NCBI RefSeq assembly: GCF_015999305.1
Contig: NZ_JAEAGP010000001.1
Coordinates: 1,054,001-1,118,000, forward strand
Reading direction: 5' to 3'
DNA length: 64,000 bases
From: Erythrobacter sp. YJ-T3-07
GTDB taxonomy: Bacteria > Pseudomonadota > Alphaproteobacteria > Sphingomonadales > Sphingomonadaceae
In this document: positions 1 to 9,612 of the stretch, in pieces
Layout: the number at the start of each line of letters is the position of its first letter
How positions within the stretch are numbered: the first letter of the stretch is position 1
The notes under the pieces: generated by a model
What the model was told of the DNA's origin: nothing
What the model saw: the letters and a program-made list of their open reading frames with translations, nothing else
Databases searched by the model: none
Made by a program: the position numbers and the translations under genes

Positions 1-204
1 CTCGGATATCGTGACCGCCGTCAGCCATTCGATTTCAGGTGTCAGCGCGCCGAGCCCGTAGGGGCCGACGAGAATGCCGATCAGCAGGAAGCCGATAACG
101 GGCGTGATCCGGAAACGGGCGAACAGCGGGATGACGATGCCCGCTGCGCCCAAAATCACCAGCGCGTCGGACAGCGCAGTCGTCGGTTGAAGTTCACCTG
201 CCAC
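1..204 (-). CDS. Cation:proton antiporter (CPA2/Kef-like), N-terminal part
   Basis: N-terminal 68 residues of a gene running off the left edge on the minus strand. The GTG start at 204 is inferred: the nearby ATG (rc of about 213-215) is in another frame. The peptide has a short polar N-terminus, a first hydrophobic segment (LGAAGIVIPLF), then RITPVIGFLLIGILVGPYGLG. The xPVxGFLxxGxLxGPxGLG pattern is typical of monovalent cation:proton antiporters of the CPA2 family (KefB/KefC/YbaL type) in the inner membrane. Too little is present to assign substrate or to see the regulatory TrkA-N domain. Confidence 0.75.
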   Translation of the reverse strand, partial: MAGELQPTTALSDALVILGAAGIVIPLFARFRITPVIGFLLIGILVGPYGLGALTPEIEWLTAVTISE

Positions 205-264
205 GGGCCGACCATATCAAGCCTGCCCAGCCGTTGAAGGCCTGAAATGAGCGAAAATGCGTGA

Positions 265-1920
<1,656 letters not shown>

Positions 1921-1984
1921 CGGATCGTCTCCTGTATGCAGTGTTCAACGGGCACTAGTGCCTGAACAAAGGAGAGCGTCCAAG

Positions 1985-3205
1985 GTGCCACATGATCCCG
2001 AATTGCCGGTAATCGTCGTTGGCGGAGGCCCCGCGGGAATATTTACCGGAATGTTGCTTGCCCGCGCGGGCGTGAAGGTGACCGTGCTGGAGAAGCATGA
2101 GGACTTCTTCCGCGATTTTCGGGGCGACACCGTGCATCCCTCGACGCTCGACCTGTTCCACCAGCTCGGATGGCTCGACGAGCTGCTTCAGATCGAGCAC
2201 AGCAAGGTGGAGCAGATCGGGCTGAGGATCGCAGGCGAGCAGCGCCAAATTGCGGATTTCCGGCACCTGCCCGTGCCAGCGCCCTACATCGCGATGATGC
2301 CGCAATGGGACCTGCTCGATTTTCTGGCCGGCAAAGCGCGCCAATACCCCGGATTCGAACTGCGTATGGGGACAGAGGCGGTTGCCGCCCATACCGATAG
2401 CAGCGGGCGGGTATCGGCGGTCGAAACAAAGGCCGGGGAGGTGCTGCCGGCGCGGTTGGTGATCGCCGCGGATGGCCGCCGCTCGATCATGCGCGAAGAG
2501 GCGGCGCTGCCGCTCAAGCGAATCGGCGCGCCGATGGATGTCCTGTGGTTCCGGCTCGATCGCCCCGAAGGGCTCGGCCCGGAGAGCTTCGGTTCGTTGG
2601 CTGCGGGCAAGTTTCTCGTCCTGATCAACCGGCGCACTTACCTTCAGTGCGCGTTCCTGATCCCCAAAGGCACGGCGGACAAGATTCGCGGACAGGGAAT
2701 CGATGCGTTTCGCAATCGCCTGCAAGGTCTGGTGCCCGAGCTCGATGGGGCGATCGCCGCTTTCTCCGATATGGATGAGGTGAAGCTTCTGAGCGTGGCG
2801 CTCGACCGTCTGACACGGTGGAACCGTGACGGGCTGCTGGCGATCGGCGACGCCGCCCACGCGATGAGCCCGATTGGCGGGGTGGGTATCAATGTCGCGG
2901 TGCAGGATGCAGTGGTCGCCGCGAATGTGCTGGCGGCACCGCTTGCACGCGGAGACGATCCCGATCCGCTATTGCCGCGCGTGCAGCAGCTGCGCGCCCG
3001 GTCGGTCCATTACACGCAGATGATGCAGAAGCTCGCGCAGGATCGGATCATCAGGCCGATCCTCCAGCGCGATCAGCCGATCGACCGGGCGCCGATCCCG
3101 GTGCGGCTGCTCGACCGCATCGGTCCGCTGCAACGCCTGCCCGCCAGGCTCATCGGGCTTGGCATCGACCGCCCGCATATAGAAAGCCCCGACGCCTACG
3201 AGTGA
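1985..3205 (+). CDS. FAD-dependent aromatic-hydroxylase-like monooxygenase
   Basis: About 406 residues. The N-terminal dinucleotide fold has VVGGGPAGIFTGMLLARAG followed by an acidic strand end (VLEKHEDF), then the DTVHPSTLDL segment typical of PHBH/UbiH-fold flavoprotein hydroxylases. The second FAD motif, GDAAHAMSPIGGVGINVAVQDA, lies at ~290-310. The family hydroxylates aromatic substrates using NAD(P)H and O2; the actual substrate is unknown. GTG at 1985 is chosen because GGAG at 1971-1974 precedes it. A reading frame extends further upstream but would overlap the promoter region shared with the divergent GNAT-nitrilase gene. The gene converges with icd. Confidence 0.85.
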   Translation: MPHDPELPVIVVGGGPAGIFTGMLLARAGVKVTVLEKHEDFFRDFRGDTVHPSTLDLFHQLGWLDELLQIEHSKVEQIGLRIAGEQRQIADFRHLPVPAPYIAMMPQWDLLDFLAGKARQYPGFELRMGTEAVAAHTDSSGRVSAVETKAGEVLPARLVIAADGRRSIMREEAALPLKRIGAPMDVLWFRLDRPEGLGPESFGSLAAGKFLVLINRRTYLQCAFLIPKGTADKIRGQGIDAFRNRLQGLVPELDGAIAAFSDMDEVKLLSVALDRLTRWNRDGLLAIGDAAHAMSPIGGVGINVAVQDAVVAANVLAAPLARGDDPDPLLPRVQQLRARSVHYTQMMQKLAQDRIIRPILQRDQPIDRAPIPVRLLDRIGPLQRLPARLIGLGIDRPHIESPDAYE

Positions 3206-3224
3206 GGCGCCGGGGCGAGATTTT
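3186..3224 (+). terminator. Probable intrinsic terminator between FAD monooxygenase and icd
   Basis: An 11-bp inverted repeat with one mismatch: GCCCCGACGCC at 3186-3196 and GGCGCCGGGGC at 3206-3216, with a 9-nt loop, followed by GAGATTTT. It overlaps the last codons of the monooxygenase and sits between two convergent genes. It may also work for icd in the other direction, although the T-run on that side is poor. Confidence 0.6.
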
Positions 3225-3244
3225 CACGGAAGCGGTGTTCCGGA

Positions 3245-4477
3245 TCAGGCGGGGGCGAGGCCCTGCTTCTTCATTTCGGTTTCGAGGTTCGTGACGATCG
3301 CCTCGAAGAACTGCTCGGTGGTCAGCCAGCTCTGGCCGGGGCCGATCAGCAGCGCGAGATCCTTGGTCATCTGACCGTTCTCGACCGTCTGGATGCAGAC
3401 CTTTTCCAGCGTCTCGGCGAACTTCACCACTTCGGGCGTATCGTCGAACTTGCCGCGATACATCAGGCCGCGGGTCCAGGCGAAGATGCTGGCGATCGGG
3501 TTTGTCGAGGTCGCCTTGCCTTCCTGGTGCTGGCGATAGTGGCGGGTGACGGTGCCGTGCGCCGCTTCCGCTTCGACGGTCTTGCCGTCGGGCGTCATCA
3601 GCACGCTGGTCATCAGGCCGAGCGAACCGAAGCCCTGCGCCACGATGTCGGACTGCACGTCGCCGTCGTAGTTCTTGCAGGCCCACACGAACTTGCCGCT
3701 CCACTTCAGCGCGGCGGCGACCATGTCGTCGATCAGGCGGTGTTCGTAGGTGATGCCGGCAGCCTTGAAGTCGGCGGCGAATTCAGCGTCGAACACTTCC
3801 TGGAACAGGTCCTTGAAGCGGCCATCATACTTCTTGAGGATGGTGTTCTTGGTGCTCAGGTACACCGGCCACTTGCGGTCGAGGCCGTACTGGAAGCTCG
3901 CACGCGCGAAGTCGCGAATCGAATCGTCTAGGTTGTACATCGCCATCGCGACGCCCGGGCTGGGGAATTCGAACACGTCGATGTCGATGTTCTCGCCATC
4001 CTCGCCTTCGAACACGAGGCGTAGCTTGCCCTTGCCGGGGATCAGCGTGTCCTTGGCGCGGTACTGGTCGCCGAAAGCGTGACGGCCGACCACGATCGGA
4101 TCGGTCCAGCCGGGCACGAGGCGCGGCACGTTGTCGATCACGATCGGTTCGCGGAAGACCACGCCGCCCAGGATGTTGCGGATCGTGCCGTTGGGCGAAA
4201 CCCACATCTTCTTGAGGCTGAATTCCTCGACCCGCGCTTCGTCGGGAGTGATCGTCGCGCACTTCACGCCGACGCCGTACTGCTTGATCGCGTTCGCGGC
4301 ATCGACCGTGATCTGGTCGTCGGTTTCGTCGCGCTTCTCGATCGACAGGTCGTAATACTTAAGGTCGATATCGAGGTACGGCAGGATCAGCCTTTCGCGG
4401 ATCCACTGCCAGATGATTTTCGTCATTTCGTCGCCGTCGAGTTCGACGACCGGGTTCTTGACCTGAATTTTCGCCAT
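3245..4477 (-). CDS. icd: NADP-dependent isocitrate dehydrogenase
   Basis: 410 residues, the usual length of the dimeric eukaryote-like NADP isocitrate dehydrogenase found in Alphaproteobacteria. It oxidatively decarboxylates isocitrate to 2-oxoglutarate in the TCA cycle. Visible landmarks are the N-terminus [19 protein letters not shown], the isocitrate-binding [11 protein letters not shown], the metal-binding aspartates in YDGDVQSD and the nucleotide-side sequence [12 protein letters not shown]. The start at 4477 (MAKIQVKNP) matches family N-termini; an in-frame ATG ten codons upstream is less likely. The gene is monocistronic. It faces the FAD monooxygenase gene and lies downstream of tRNA-Val on the same strand. 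Confidence 0.97.
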   Translation of the reverse strand: MAKIQVKNPVVELDGDEMTKIIWQWIRERLILPYLDIDLKYYDLSIEKRDETDDQITVDAANAIKQYGVGVKCATITPDEARVEEFSLKKMWVSPNGTIRNILGGVVFREPIVIDNVPRLVPGWTDPIVVGRHAFGDQYRAKDTLIPGKGKLRLVFEGEDGENIDIDVFEFPSPGVAMAMYNLDDSIRDFARASFQYGLDRKWPVYLSTKNTILKKYDGRFKDLFQEVFDAEFAADFKAAGITYEHRLIDDMVAAALKWSGKFVWACKNYDGDVQSDIVAQGFGSLGLMTSVLMTPDGKTVEAEAAHGTVTRHYRQHQEGKATSTNPIASIFAWTRGLMYRGKFDDTPEVVKFAETLEKVCIQTVENGQMTKDLALLIGPGQSWLTTEQFFEAIVTNLETEMKKQGLAPA

Positions 4478-4528
4478 TATCCGTCCCTGCTGGTCCGTGC
4501 GTTGCAATTTGGGGGTGAATCTGGCGCG

Positions 4529-4557
4529 GCTTTAGCAGAGGTCCGGGCGGGTGCAAG
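4529..4557 (-). promoter_or_regulatory. Possible icd promoter
   Basis: On the minus strand, TTGCAC (rc of 4551-4556) is separated by 16 nt from TAAAGC (rc of 4529-4534), about 50 nt upstream of the icd start. It resembles the better tRNA promoters in this window (TTGnnn-N16-CTAnnn), but the spacing is ambiguous by 1 nt. Confidence 0.3.
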
Positions 4558-4690
4558 GATCGCGGACGCAAAGCGCCGCGCCGGTGCGCGGGGTAACCAG
4601 CAAGACCGCGCTCGCTGCGGGGCAGGGGAGCTTGCAGCCAGATACGAAAAAAGGCGCCGCTCGCCGCGACGCCCCTCTCGAAAACCCCAA

Positions 4691-4765
4691 TGGTGGGCGT
4701 AGGAGGATTTGAACCTCCGACCCCTACGATGTCAACATAGTGCTCTACCCCTGAGCTATACGCCC
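4691..4765 (-). tRNA. tRNA-Val (anticodon GAC)
   Basis: A 75-nt cloverleaf with encoded CCA. The acceptor stem GGGCGTA pairs with TACGCCC, followed by discriminator A and CCA. The D-arm contains AGCTCAGGGGTAGAGC. The anticodon stem CTATG/CGTAG encloses the loop TTGACAT, so the anticodon is GAC and it reads GUC (and GUU by wobble). The T-arm is CGGAGGTTCAAATCCTCC with the standard TTCAAAT loop. No terminator was recognised before icd. Confidence 0.97.
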
Positions 4766-4802
4766 GCACCATGGGGATCGCCGTCTTGTCGGCGGAGGCG
4801 CC

Positions 4803-4830
4803 ATCTAGCCGCGCCTGCTCGCCGTTACAA
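4803..4830 (-). promoter_or_regulatory. Promoter of tRNA-Val
   Basis: On the minus strand, TTGTAA (rc of 4825-4830), a 16-nt spacer, then CTAGAT (rc of 4803-4808). The -10 ends 38 nt upstream of the tRNA 5' end. It has the same TTGnnn-N16-CTAnnn layout as the tRNA-Ala and ATP-synthase promoters proposed here. Confidence 0.6.
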
Positions 4831-4847
4831 GAGGCTAAAGTTGCTTG

Positions 4848-5240
4848 TTACAGAAGGGCCTCTCTCGCGTCCGCAAAAACCCGATCCACCTCCAGTACCA
4901 GATCGCGCAGATGGAACGGTTTCGAGAGTACCCTGGCCTGCGGCTGGTCGGCGCTTGCCTTCAGCGAAACCGCCGCGAATCCGGTGATGAACATCACCTT
5001 CGTCTCCGGGCTGATCTCGGCGCACCGCTGGGCGAGTTCGATCCCGTCCATCTCCGGCATCACGATATCGGACAGCAGAAGGTCGTAATCGCCGCTTTCA
5101 AGCAGGGGCAGGGCCGCCGTTCCGCAATCGACCGAATCGACTGCATAGCCTGATTTTTCGAGCGCGCGGGTCAGATAGGTCCGCATCGCTTCCTCGTCCT
5201 CCGCCAAGAGGATTCGCCGTTGAAAGGTGGGTTTGCTCAT
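4848..5240 (-). CDS. cpdR: CpdR-type single-domain response regulator
   Basis: 130 residues consisting of one receiver domain. The acidic pair is in LLAEDEEAM (~12-16), the phosphoacceptor Asp is in LLLSDIVMPEMDGIELA (~58), the switch Thr is in VMFITGFAAV and the conserved Lys is in LSKPFHLRDLV. The last two segments are hallmark sequences of CpdR. In Caulobacter, unphosphorylated CpdR directs ClpXP and primes proteolysis of cell-cycle factors; phosphorylation through the CckA-ChpT relay inactivates it. No output domain is present. The gene diverges from the N-formylglutamate amidohydrolase gene, a neighbour arrangement I recall from other alphaproteobacteria. Confidence 0.9.
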   Translation of the reverse strand: MSKPTFQRRILLAEDEEAMRTYLTRALEKSGYAVDSVDCGTAALPLLESGDYDLLLSDIVMPEMDGIELAQRCAEISPETKVMFITGFAAVSLKASADQPQARVLSKPFHLRDLVLEVDRVFADAREALL

Positions 5241-5339
5241 AGACCCTCATCCATAGCGGCCAGCACTTAATGAATCTTTGGCGTGTCAGTGCCTTGCCCT
5301 GCTTTGACACACCCTGTGTTCCGGTTCAGCACGGCGAAC

Positions 5340-6284
5340 ATGGAAGGCGCGCGCGGCAGCGATTCGGGACAGGGCATTAAAGGCGGAATGATCCCCGGCA
5401 GCGGGGCGCCCGCCTTCACTCTCGAGAATCTTGAGAACGCCGCAATTCCGGTCCTGATCGCGGCGCCGCATGGCGGTCGCGCCTATCCTGCGCGGATTGC
5501 GGATGCGATGCGCAATCCGGCCATCGCCCAGTTGCGGCTGGAGGATCGCCACGTCGATCGGCTGGCGCTGGCGGTGGCGCGGCAGACGGGCGCTGCCTCG
5601 CTGATTGCACACGCTCCGCGCGCAATGCTCGATCTCAACCGCGCGCCCGATGACATGGACTGGTCGATGGTGGCCGATGCGCCTGCGGACAGGCCTGCGC
5701 ACTCCAGCGCCAACCGCCGCGCGCGAAGCGGACTCGGCCTCGTCCCCCGCCGCGTTTCGGGGGTGGGTGAAATCTGGCGCACGGATCTGACCAGCGCCGA
5801 GGTGGCGGAGCGAATCGCGCTGATCCACGAACCCTATCACCGCGCGCTTGCCCGGGCGCTGGATGCGATCCGCAGGACCTGGGGCGTGGCCCTGCTGATC
5901 GATCTGCACTCGATGCCGCCGCTCGCCGCCAGCCACCCGGGGCAGCGGCCCACCGAATTCGTGATTGGCGACCGTTTCGGCGCCTCATGCGAGGATGGCG
6001 TGGCGGGCCGCGCGTTGCAGTTCCTAAGACGCAGCGATCGGGGTGTGGCGCATAACCGGCCCTATGCCGGTGGCTACGTGCTCGACCGGCACGGCAGGCC
6101 CGGTCTGGGTATCAATGCCCTCCAGCTGGAAGTGTGTCGCACACTCTACCTCGATGCACGTCTGGCGGGGGCGAGCCCCCGTCTGCCTGGGGTCGCACGG
6201 CTGATTGCCGAACTGGTACGCACGCTGGCGGACGAGGTCCTGCCGGATCGGCGCGATTACGGGTTGCCGCTGGCTGCCGAATAA
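5340..6284 (+). CDS. N-formylglutamate amidohydrolase family protein
   Basis: About 314 residues. Zinc-hydrolase landmarks of the family are IAAPHGGRAYP near the N-terminus, the LEDRHVDRLA and LDLNRAPDDMDW segments, and LLIDLHSMPP in the middle. Characterised members hydrolyse N-formyl-L-glutamate in histidine degradation (HutG-like), but no hut genes are nearby, so the substrate is uncertain. Three in-frame starts are possible: 5283 (GTG), 5340 (ATG) and 5388 (ATG, preceded by AAGGCGGA). I use 5340 as a compromise, and 5388 is quite possible. Confidence 0.82.
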   Translation: MEGARGSDSGQGIKGGMIPGSGAPAFTLENLENAAIPVLIAAPHGGRAYPARIADAMRNPAIAQLRLEDRHVDRLALAVARQTGAASLIAHAPRAMLDLNRAPDDMDWSMVADAPADRPAHSSANRRARSGLGLVPRRVSGVGEIWRTDLTSAEVAERIALIHEPYHRALARALDAIRRTWGVALLIDLHSMPPLAASHPGQRPTEFVIGDRFGASCEDGVAGRALQFLRRSDRGVAHNRPYAGGYVLDRHGRPGLGINALQLEVCRTLYLDARLAGASPRLPGVARLIAELVRTLADEVLPDRRDYGLPLAAE

Positions 6285-6317
6285 AAAAACCACCCCGTGC
6301 ACGAATGCACGAGGTGG
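6283..6317 (-). terminator. Intrinsic terminator of the SapC-family gene
   Basis: Read on the minus strand, a 12-bp stem with one G-T pair (rc of 6306-6317 against 6290-6301) has a 4-nt TTCG loop and is followed by seven T (rc of 6283-6289). It overlaps the stop codon of the convergent amidohydrolase gene. It is the last of three consecutive hairpins in the 3' region of the SapC gene. Confidence 0.8.
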
Positions 6318-6335
6318 CCAAGGTTCAGGGAGGAA

Positions 6336-6391
6336 GCACGCTCGAAAGCGTGCCTGTCCGGGGCGGCTATGAGGGGGAATTCCGCCCGGAC
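6336..6391 (-). repeat. Two further hairpins in the SapC 3' region
   Basis: GCACGCT at 6336-6342 and AGCGTGC at 6347-6353 form a perfect 7-bp stem around a 4-nt loop. GTCCGGGGCGG at 6356-6366 pairs with CCGCCCGGAC at 6382-6391 with one bulged base. Together with the terminator they give three stacked stem-loops between the SapC stop codon and the T-run. Confidence 0.6.
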
Positions 6392-6452
6392 ACGCTGAAT
6401 TTGGGGTGCGTTGCAGCAAAGTCAAGCGCTGCTGCAACGCGCCCTGTCAGCC

Positions 6453-7259
6453 CTAGTTCGGGGCGCCGTCCTGCTCGGTCGGAGCGGGCATCTTGCCCTG
6501 CTGTTCCTGGCGGCCGAAGATGTTGCGCATCAGTTCGAGCGAGGTGAGGTGCGCGTAGATGATCGCGAGCAGCCCGTTCTTGTTCCACTGCTGCAGGGTC
6601 TCGGCGTCGAGTTCGGCCAGCTTGGCCTGGTCGACCATGCGGAAGCCGCGGTACACGTAAGGCTTGCCCGGCTGCTCGGAACGCTCGATCGCGACTTCGC
6701 CATCCATCAGCAGGTCGTGCTTGACCAGTTCTTCCGTCAGATTGCGGGTGCGCTGACCGGCCTGCTCGAACTTCTCGCAGAAATCGAGGATCGCCTTGGT
6801 CTGTTCGGTGGTCGAGCCATCTTCGTTGAAGAGCGGCTCGCCGTCGTCGAATTCGCCGACCGAGTCCGACGTCGGGTCGAAGCACAGCGACAGGTCGTCG
6901 GTTTCCTGCGTCAGCTTGGCGAGGATGAATGGATAGCGGCGGACATAGGCCGGGACGTAGACCTGATCGATCAGCTTGCCTTCATCATCGAAGAAGGTGT
7001 TCACGCCTTCGTTGAGACCCATCAGCGCCAGCGGCAGCGGGTTGTCGCCCGAAGAGAAGATCACCGGATAGTGGCGCGCGGCCTGGATGAACTCGTCGCC
7101 GGTCAGCGGAATCACGTGCTGCTTGGTCAGCCAGGGTGCCGAATCGCGCAGGCGATTGCGAAACTTCATGTGATCCCGCGTGTTGAGCGGCATCAGATCG
7201 TTATAGAACATGGGAAGCTGGGGCTGTTGCGGCGCGCTGGCCATCGGTCTCTCCGTCAT
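6453..7259 (-). CDS. SapC family protein
   Basis: 268 residues, or 263 from the second Met at 7244. The N-terminal region LPMFYNDLMPLNTRDH, the central QVYVPAYVRRYPFILA and the C-terminal GFRMVDQAKLAEL match the SapC family, named after a protein next to a Campylobacter S-layer gene. It is widespread in Sphingomonadales and often linked to TonB receptors. No signal peptide or membrane segment is seen. The biochemical role is not established. A monocistronic gene ending in a strong terminator, with three hairpins in its 3' region. Confidence 0.88.
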   Translation of the reverse strand: MTERPMASAPQQPQLPMFYNDLMPLNTRDHMKFRNRLRDSAPWLTKQHVIPLTGDEFIQAARHYPVIFSSGDNPLPLALMGLNEGVNTFFDDEGKLIDQVYVPAYVRRYPFILAKLTQETDDLSLCFDPTSDSVGEFDDGEPLFNEDGSTTEQTKAILDFCEKFEQAGQRTRNLTEELVKHDLLMDGEVAIERSEQPGKPYVYRGFRMVDQAKLAELDAETLQQWNKNGLLAIIYAHLTSLELMRNIFGRQEQQGKMPAPTEQDGAPN

Positions 7260-7319
7260 CGGGCTGAATGAGTGAGGGCGGTGATCGATGCATGCCGCCC
7301 GGGTCGCGAAACCGCGCCT

Positions 7320-8774
7320 TTAAGCGGCCTGCGGAGAACTGGCAAGCGGGACCAGCTTGCCCGGGTTCATGATCCCGAGCGGGTCGAGCGCCTGCTTCAC
7401 GCCGCGCAGGATGGTCAGCCTAGCCGGGTCGGCGAGGCGTGCCAGCTCATCGCGTTTCATCTGGCCGATCCCGTGTTCGGCACTGATGGAGCCGCCCCAC
7501 TGCGTCACCAGATCGTGAACCGCAGCACTGATCGTCTTGCCTTCGCGCTCCTCCCACTCGCCACGCGTAGAACCGACAGGCGCGCGCAGGTGAAAGTGAA
7601 CATTGCCATCGCCGAGGTGGCCGAAAGCGACCGCCCGGGTGCCGGCGAATCGCTCCTCGAGCGCGGCGCTCGCCTCGTCGATGAAGTCGGGCATGCTGGC
7701 GGGTGGAACGGAAATGTCGTGCTGCACGGCAGGGCCATGCGCGCGTTCGGCGGAGGAAATGCCGTCGCGCAGAGCCCAGAGCGCCTCGGCCTGGGTTTCG
7801 TTCGCGGCGATCGTCGCATCTTTGACCAGCCCTTCGCCAAGCGCGGCTTCGAGCAGCGCGGTGGTCTGGTCGGCCAGTACGGTGGTGTCGGGAGCGTGGC
7901 TGACCAGTTCGATCAGCACATACCAGCGATGCGCGCCGGCGAGCGGGTCGCGGCTGGCTGGCTCGTGGTGCAGTACCGATTCGAGCGCGAGGCGCGGGAT
8001 GATCTCGAACCCTTCGAGCGCGGCTCCCATCCGGTCGCGCGCGAGCAGCAGTAGCCGCCACGCCTGCTGGACCGATTCGACCCCTGCGAAAACCACCCGC
8101 CGTCCGGTGATCTGCGGCTCCAGCGAAAGCGTGGCCGCGGTGACGATGCCCAGCGTGCCTTCCGATCCGATCAGCAATTGCTTGAGGTCGAAGCCTCGGT
8201 TGTCCTTCTTCAGCGCGGCGAGGCTGTCGAGCACCGAACCGTCCGGCAGCACCGCTTCGAGGCCGAGGACCTGCGCGCGCATGGTACCGTGGCGAAGCAC
8301 CTGCGTGCCGCCTGCATTGGTCGAGATCAGGCCGCCGATAGTGGCGGAGCCGCGCCCCCCGAGGGTTAACGGAAAGCGCAAGGCCCGTTTCGCCGCTTCA
8401 TCATGCAGCGTCTGCAGGATCACCCCTGCCTCGCACACGACCTGCCGTCCATCCGCGTCCCAGCGGCGGAAGGCGTCCATTCGTCGCAACGACAGCAGCA
8501 GCGCGGTGCCGCTTGCATCCGGGGTCGCGCCGCCTGACATGCCGCTGTTTCCGCCCTGGGGCACGATCGGCACGCGATGCCGGGCACACAGCGCCACCAG
8601 TGCGGCGACCTCGGCGGTGCTGGCCGGAGAGGCGAGGGCGATCGCCTTGCCGTGATAGCGGCCGCGCCAATCGGTCAGCCAGGGCTCCATCAGATCGGCG
8701 TCGCGGGTCAGGCCGCGCTCGCCCAGAATGGCCTGTGCCTCGTCGAGGAAAGATCTGGCTGTAGTCTCGCTCAT
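7320..8774 (-). CDS. FAD-linked D-2-hydroxyacid dehydrogenase (GlcD/D2HGDH-like)
   Basis: 484 residues with an N-terminal FAD-binding PCMH domain (VPIVPQGGNSGMSGGATP at ~75-92, LGGRGSATIGGLISTNAGG at ~140-160, LIGSEGTLGIVT at ~205) and a C-terminal FAD-oxidase domain with GHLGDGNVHFHL, SISAEHGIGQMK and the terminal LDPLGIMNPGKL. These are hallmarks of D-lactate, glycolate and D-2-hydroxyglutarate dehydrogenases. The paired His residues in HLGDGNVHFH and the Glu-His in EHGIG are the metal/substrate site of the D2HGDH branch. The start MSETT at 8774 is preferred over upstream in-frame codons that would enter the divergent promoter region. Confidence 0.9.
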   Translation of the reverse strand: MSETTARSFLDEAQAILGERGLTRDADLMEPWLTDWRGRYHGKAIALASPASTAEVAALVALCARHRVPIVPQGGNSGMSGGATPDASGTALLLSLRRMDAFRRWDADGRQVVCEAGVILQTLHDEAAKRALRFPLTLGGRGSATIGGLISTNAGGTQVLRHGTMRAQVLGLEAVLPDGSVLDSLAALKKDNRGFDLKQLLIGSEGTLGIVTAATLSLEPQITGRRVVFAGVESVQQAWRLLLLARDRMGAALEGFEIIPRLALESVLHHEPASRDPLAGAHRWYVLIELVSHAPDTTVLADQTTALLEAALGEGLVKDATIAANETQAEALWALRDGISSAERAHGPAVQHDISVPPASMPDFIDEASAALEERFAGTRAVAFGHLGDGNVHFHLRAPVGSTRGEWEEREGKTISAAVHDLVTQWGGSISAEHGIGQMKRDELARLADPARLTILRGVKQALDPLGIMNPGKLVPLASSPQAA

Positions 8775-8946
8775 GTTGCTGCCATGCCACACTTGAGCGT
8801 CGCCGTGCCACCCCTCGGTGTGTTGCCGCAACACAATTAAGCCGCCATTCAATAGACCACGCTATCGCAACTACTCGGGTCGATCGAACTGGACGGGCCA
8901 ACAGGCGGCATGTCCGCCCATCACTTTTAAGGCAGCGTTTCGTATC

Positions 8947-9504
8947 ATGCACTTCGTGGCGGCATTACTGGCACCGATCATGGCGCTTTCCGCGTCGGTC
9001 GCTACCGATGCGCCGCCGGTCGGCGGTACCTGCCCGCTCGATGCATCCTTTGCGATTGCCCCGCAGGAACCTGTGAGCAGCGCGCCGGGGTGGATGGCGG
9101 GCCAGTCGTGGCGACACAATCTGGAAGCGCAGCAGGTGCGCATCCGGCAGCAGATCATGATCCGCGTTTCACCGCGCAGGCCTTCGACGAACGAAATGGT
9201 GGCCGACTGGCAGGCCGAGATGCCGCGTGAATACCAACAGCGCAAGATCGGCAAGTGCCTGCCTGCAAAAGATATTATTGCCGTGCAGACGGTCTCTTCG
9301 CGCGACCTCGTCCTGCATATGGCAGACCGGCGGATGATCCGCGCGTTGCTGCCCAAGTCGTGCAATGCGCGCGACTTCTATCTGGGATTCTATGTCGAGC
9401 CCAATGACGACGGCAAGCTTTGTGTCGATCGCGATCTTCTGCGTGCGCGCAGCGGCGCGACTTGCAAGATCGGTGCGATCCGCCAACTCGTCCCCGCCGA
9501 ATAG
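8947..9504 (+). CDS. Exported protein of unknown function
   Basis: 185 residues. A short hydrophobic N-terminus (MHFVAALLAPIMALSASVATD) looks like a signal peptide. The mature part has four well-spaced Cys residues (GTCPLD, GKCLPA, SCNARD, LCVDRD) plus ATCKIG near the end, suggesting periplasmic disulphides. I recognise no domain. It diverges from the FAD dehydrogenase gene; nothing in its neighbourhood indicates function. Confidence 0.7.
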   Translation: MHFVAALLAPIMALSASVATDAPPVGGTCPLDASFAIAPQEPVSSAPGWMAGQSWRHNLEAQQVRIRQQIMIRVSPRRPSTNEMVADWQAEMPREYQQRKIGKCLPAKDIIAVQTVSSRDLVLHMADRRMIRALLPKSCNARDFYLGFYVEPNDDGKLCVDRDLLRARSGATCKIGAIRQLVPAE

Positions 9505-9612
9505 CCCTCTAATCTTGACATTCGCGCGGGTTTGAGCGAAGCCGCGCGCGCTTACGCGGAGTTGTTTTTCCGCGGCCCTGGCACTCACTGCCCTCCACAT
9601 CCGGAACCCTGA

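Noticed and set aside
5241..5340. CtrA-type operator (TTAA-N7-TTAA) upstream of cpdR
   Set aside because: Only one TTAA half-site is present in the region.
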